From assembly GCF_025685395.1 (NCBI RefSeq), contig NZ_JAGSYA010000004.1:1736001-1800000 (forward strand): 64,000 nt of DNA, read 5' to 3'. This document shows, in pieces, positions 60,984-64,000 of the stretch (the first letter of the stretch is position 1; each line of letters begins with the position of its first letter). The notes beneath the pieces are model-generated. The model had not been told where the DNA came from, made no database searches, and saw only the letters and a list, made by a program, of their open reading frames with translations. Source of the DNA: Terriglobus tenax (GTDB lineage Bacteria; Acidobacteriota; Terriglobia; Terriglobales; Acidobacteriaceae). The position numbers were made by a program, and so were the translations under genes.

Positions 60984-63542
60984 ATGGTTCTACTCCCCCT
61001 CGCCCGTAATCTTCCGCTGTTTCTTCTCGCGCTGTTTCTGCTTCCAGCAGGCGCGTGGGCGCAGGCGCCGTCGTCCGTAAATGGCGATGTGCTGGACACC
61101 ACCGGGGCGCTGATTCCCAATGCTCATGTCACCCTGCAGGCACGCAGCGGCAAACCGGTGGAGGTCAGCTCCGACGCCGCCGGCCAGTTCCACCTCTCGA
61201 ACCTGAAGCCGGGGACCTACACCCTCAGCATCGCGGCGGACGGCTTCCGCACCGCCGACAAAACCATCACCGTACCTGCACGCGCTCCGCTGCACATCAC
61301 GCTGAATGTGATGGGCAATGTGTCCGACGTAAACGTGAGCGCGGAAGAGCAGCAATTGCAGGTCAATACCGACACCAGCAACAACCAGAGCGCCACGGAT
61401 GTGGATCGCGACGCGCTCGACCGTCTCCCGGTCTTCGATGGCGACTACATCGCCACGCTCTCACGCTTTCTCAGCAGTGATGCCACCGGAACCGCCGGCG
61501 TCACGCTGGTGGTCAACGGAGCCGAGGCCAACGGGCCCGGAGTCTCCGCCTCCGGCGTTGCCAGCGTGAAGATCAACCAGAACCCTTACACCGCGCTCTA
61601 TGCCTCGCCTGGCCGCGCCCGCATTGAGATCACCACCAAGGGCGGCACACCGCAGTTCCACGGCTCCGTGAATGCGCTTGGACGCAACTCCATCTTCGAT
61701 GCGCGCAATCCCTTTGCCCGCATCAAACCGCCGGAGAGCCGCCTGTACCTTGAAGGCGCTCTGACCGGCCCGCTCGCCATCGGCAAAAAGACGACCTTCC
61801 TGGTCACCGGTAACCATGACAACAACCGGCAGCAGGCCATTGTGCTGGCCGCAACGCCGTCGGGCGATGTGCAGAGCAACGTCGCCAACCCCACCACGCA
61901 CGACTTCTACTCCGCCCGCGTCTTCCGTACCCTGCGCGAAGCCGACCAGCTCTGGATCGGCTACTCCTACGAGCGGCGCGTGGTGCAGAACGCCGGCATT
62001 GGTGGCACGGTACTGCCCGAGGCCGGCACCAACACCCGCGTGGCCGAGCATGAAGTAAACATCGGCTATACACGTGTCCTCTCTCCTCACCTGATCAACC
62101 AGTTCCGCTTTCTGGTCGGCAAGAATGAGAACCGCATCGACAGCCTTACACCACAGCCGGGCATCATCGTCTCCGGCGCCTTCACCGGGGGCGGAGCGCA
62201 GGCCGATTTCAAGCGCACAGAAAATCACGCTGACGGCGCGGATATCGTGACCTACACACGCGGCAAGCAGGAGATCAAGTTCGGCATCGACATGCCTGAC
62301 ACCAGCCGCCGTGCCTTCATTGACAGAACCAATGCGCTGGGCACCTATACCTTCTCCAGCCTTGCCAACTACACCGCCGGAACGCCTGCGCTTTACGTCA
62401 CGCAGCGCGGGCAGCCGAGGGTTACCTTCTGGGAGACGATCTTTGGCGGCATCTTCGAAGATACGATCCGCCTGCGCCCCAACCTTTCCGTCGCCGCCGG
62501 CTTCCGCTATTACTTCCAGAACTACTTCCACAACGTGCCCTTCAACATTGCTCCACGCCTGAGCTTTGCCTATGCGCCCTCCGCGAAAGGCCGCACGGTA
62601 ATTCGCGGCGGAGCCGGCTTCTTCTATGACCGCACCGGCCCGGCGCCTATCTCGGACCTGAAGCACTTCGACGGCAGCACGCTGCGCAGGTATATCATCT
62701 CTCAGCCTGCGTATCCCTTCCCCTCAAATGGCACCACGGCGCTCCCCACCAGCGTGGTGCAGCTTGATCCACGCATACGCATGCCTTCCACGCTGCAGTT
62801 CAGCCTCGGTGTGGAAGAGCAGGTCACCCACAGCAGCACGCTCAGCATTACCTACCTGGGCTCACGCGGGATGAACCTGTTCCGTTCTATCGATGCCAAC
62901 GCTCCTTTGCCCGGCACTACAGTGCGGCCCAATCCGTCTCTTGGCCAGGTGCGCCTCATCCAGCCGGAGGGCTACGCCAAGGGCAACTCACTCGAAATCA
63001 GCTTCCGCGGACGCCCCACCAGCTACTTTTCCGGGCAGGTGCAGTACATCCTGAGCAAGAGCTACAACAACACGCAGGGCATCACCTACTTCCCCGGCAG
63101 CAGCAACTCTCCGCTCAACGACTGGTCGCGCTCCGACAATGACCGCCGCCACAAGTTCGACCTGCTGGGCACCTTCCACGCAAAGGACTACTTCACCCTG
63201 GGCACAGCGCTATCGCTTTACTCCGGGCTTCCGGTCAACATTCTGACCGGAAGCGACAACAACGGAGACGGCGTCACCAACGACCGCCCCGCCGGCGTGC
63301 ATCGCAATGCCCTGCACGGCCCCGGCTACGCGGGCCTGGACTTCAACCTGGCGCACGACTTCCGTCTGACAAAGGAGAAGAAGTCCGGCCAGACGCTGAC
63401 CGTCTCCGTGAACTCCTTCAACATGGTGAACCGCACCAACCCGACAACCTACGTCGGCGTCATCACCTCGCCCTTTTTCGGCAGGGCAGTCGCAGCGCAG
63501 CCTCCGCGCCGGATGCAGTTCAACCTGGAGTGGAAGTTCTAG
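60984..63542 (+). CDS. TonB-receptor-like outer-membrane protein with carboxypeptidase-regulatory-like domain
   Basis: 852 residues from ATG 60984; a GTG at 60942 is possible but lacks spacing for a ribosome site. Signal peptide ends near AWAQA. A carboxypeptidase-regulatory-like domain (about 30-120: SVNGDVLDTTGALIPNAHVT), then a plug-like part (about 125-260) with SVKINQNPYTALYASPGRAR and IEITTKGGTPQFHG, and a barrel ending in MQFNLEWKF (terminal Phe). The plug pattern is the 'Oar-like' kind common in Acidobacteria. It may import a substrate or act in adhesion. Alone on its strand. Confidence 0.8.
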   Translation: MVLLPLARNLPLFLLALFLLPAGAWAQAPSSVNGDVLDTTGALIPNAHVTLQARSGKPVEVSSDAAGQFHLSNLKPGTYTLSIAADGFRTADKTITVPARAPLHITLNVMGNVSDVNVSAEEQQLQVNTDTSNNQSATDVDRDALDRLPVFDGDYIATLSRFLSSDATGTAGVTLVVNGAEANGPGVSASGVASVKINQNPYTALYASPGRARIEITTKGGTPQFHGSVNALGRNSIFDARNPFARIKPPESRLYLEGALTGPLAIGKKTTFLVTGNHDNNRQQAIVLAATPSGDVQSNVANPTTHDFYSARVFRTLREADQLWIGYSYERRVVQNAGIGGTVLPEAGTNTRVAEHEVNIGYTRVLSPHLINQFRFLVGKNENRIDSLTPQPGIIVSGAFTGGGAQADFKRTENHADGADIVTYTRGKQEIKFGIDMPDTSRRAFIDRTNALGTYTFSSLANYTAGTPALYVTQRGQPRVTFWETIFGGIFEDTIRLRPNLSVAAGFRYYFQNYFHNVPFNIAPRLSFAYAPSAKGRTVIRGGAGFFYDRTGPAPISDLKHFDGSTLRRYIISQPAYPFPSNGTTALPTSVVQLDPRIRMPSTLQFSLGVEEQVTHSSTLSITYLGSRGMNLFRSIDANAPLPGTTVRPNPSLGQVRLIQPEGYAKGNSLEISFRGRPTSYFSGQVQYILSKSYNNTQGITYFPGSSNSPLNDWSRSDNDRRHKFDLLGTFHAKDYFTLGTALSLYSGLPVNILTGSDNNGDGVTNDRPAGVHRNALHGPGYAGLDFNLAHDFRLTKEKKSGQTLTVSVNSFNMVNRTNPTTYVGVITSPFFGRAVAAQPPRRMQFNLEWKF

Positions 63543-63580
63543 GAGGGCTGGCAATGTATCAGGCATGTTTTTCGTCAGGA

Positions 63581-63649
63581 CACGGCTTCAGCCGTGCCGA
63601 AAAGCCTTCATATCCGTGCAGCTTTAGCCGCTGAGGACGCCTCGTCCTC
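63581..63649. repeat. Intergenic double-hairpin element
   Basis: CACGGCTTCAGCCGTG (63581-63596) and GAGGACG-CCT-CGTCCTC (63633-63649) form two hairpins separated by a stretch with GCTTTAGCCGCTGAGG. Elements of this kind (xxGGCTTxAGCCxx) are, to my knowledge, common between genes of Acidobacteria; here they also end the receptor gene transcript. Confidence 0.5.
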
Positions 63650-63657
63650 CAAACAGG

Positions 63658-63663
63658 TACCCT
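63658..63663 (+). promoter_or_regulatory. Putative -10 box (TACCCT) of the SDR gene
   Basis: TACCCT stands 7 nt before ATG 63671. The 7-nt spacer TGAGGGG looks like a ribosome site but is too close to the start to work as one. Confidence 0.35.
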
Positions 63664-63670
63664 TGAGGGG

Positions 63671-64000
63671 ATGCTTCCCACGCTCTCTCTTCAAGGCAAA
63701 GTAGCCCTCATCACCGGAGGCTCGCGCGGTATTGGAGCGGCCACCGTCCGCCTCTTTCGCCAGGCCGGTGCACAGGTAGTGTTCAACTACCGCTCCGCCG
63801 CAATGCAGGCCATGCAGTTGACCGAAGAGTGCGGCCCGGAAGAGACCTGCCCTGTCCAGCAGGACCTCTCCACCGTGGAGGACGGCCGCGCACTGGTCGC
63901 AGCCGCCGTCAAAGCCTTTGGCCGGCTCGACATCCTGGTCGCCAATCACGGCATCTGGCCACCTGTGGACCAGCCCATCGGCAGCATGGAAGACAGTCAA
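63671..64000 (+). CDS. Short-chain dehydrogenase/reductase, N-terminal part
   Basis: 110 residues before the window ends; the 3' part is missing. It begins MLPTLSLQGKVALITGGSRG then IGAATVRLF, the Rossmann TGxxxGIG cofactor motif, with a Gln/Thr-rich helix, and reaches DILVANHGIWPP, the NAG-type motif (NHG). The N/K/Y catalytic residues would lie beyond the end. It resembles 3-oxoacyl-ACP reductase-type SDRs in the N-terminal half, but the substrate cannot be given. Confidence 0.8.
   Translation, partial: MLPTLSLQGKVALITGGSRGIGAATVRLFRQAGAQVVFNYRSAAMQAMQLTEECGPEETCPVQQDLSTVEDGRALVAAAVKAFGRLDILVANHGIWPPVDQPIGSMEDSQ

Noticed and set aside
1-64000. CRISPR array, intact prophage, intact IS or rRNA operon
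   Set aside because: Looked for regularly spaced repeats, transposase motifs, phage structural genes and rRNA signatures; none was seen.

Overview
The window looks like a chromosomal segment of an acidobacterium (class Terriglobia, Terriglobus/Granulicella-like). Grounds: GC-rich codon use, two large TonB-dependent receptors that begin with a carboxypeptidase-regulatory-like domain, a VWFA-related protein of the acidobacterial type, a secreted sedolisin with bacterial Ig repeats, a DUF4965-type glutaminase, and a radical SAM enzyme of the tetraether/membrane-spanning lipid synthase family. The assignment rests on family content, not on a marker alignment.

Layout. 1-4.6 kb: three similar small membrane proteins, the Tes/Mss-like radical SAM gene, an OmpA-like barrel protein and a CDP-alcohol phosphatidyltransferase. 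4.78 kb: tRNA-Val(GAC). Directly behind it lie the remains of a tyrosine recombinase fused to a broken trbB, which marks an old integrative element. From there to about 24.6 kb the DNA is visibly less GC-rich and carries accessory genes: a double-retropepsin/PDZ protease, secreted hypotheticals, an L,D-transpeptidase, an AraC regulator, an LssY_C/beta-barrel protein, an SDR and small exported proteins. It also holds a string of truncated genes (VOC, MCE, TetR, alcohol dehydrogenase, SDR, universal stress protein, DEAD-box helicase). 20.3-27.9 kb holds three c-di-GMP genes and a single-domain receiver.

27.9-32.6 kb is an export/uptake group (secreted hydrolase, PAP2 acid phosphatase, TonB-dependent receptor). 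32.6-39.8 kb is housekeeping and stress: a bifunctional (p)ppGpp synthetase/hydrolase whose 3' end overlaps a convergent RES/Xre toxin-antitoxin pair, a VWFA protein, ridA, msrB and aspS. 39.8-48.7 kb: ribokinase, then a block of exported proteins on one strand (two Tat-type PLP aminotransferases flanking a thioredoxin-fold protein and a mono-haem cytochrome), an aldo/keto reductase and a rhomboid-like protein without catalytic residues. 48.7-64 kb: an orphan LysW-like protein, glutaminase, rplU-rpmA, sedolisin, M28 peptidase, hisS, a second TonB-receptor-like protein and the start of an SDR gene cut by the window end.

Genes in the GC-rich part are separated by clear stem-loop terminators. 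Several genes there lack a Shine-Dalgarno sequence and have a TANNNT hexamer exactly 7 nt before the start codon, which suggests leaderless transcripts. The most interesting points are the exported aminotransferase/redox block, the Tes-like enzyme, the orphan LysW, the toxin-antitoxin pair interlocked with the alarmone gene, and the eroded element at tRNA-Val. No CRISPR array, intact prophage or intact insertion sequence was seen.
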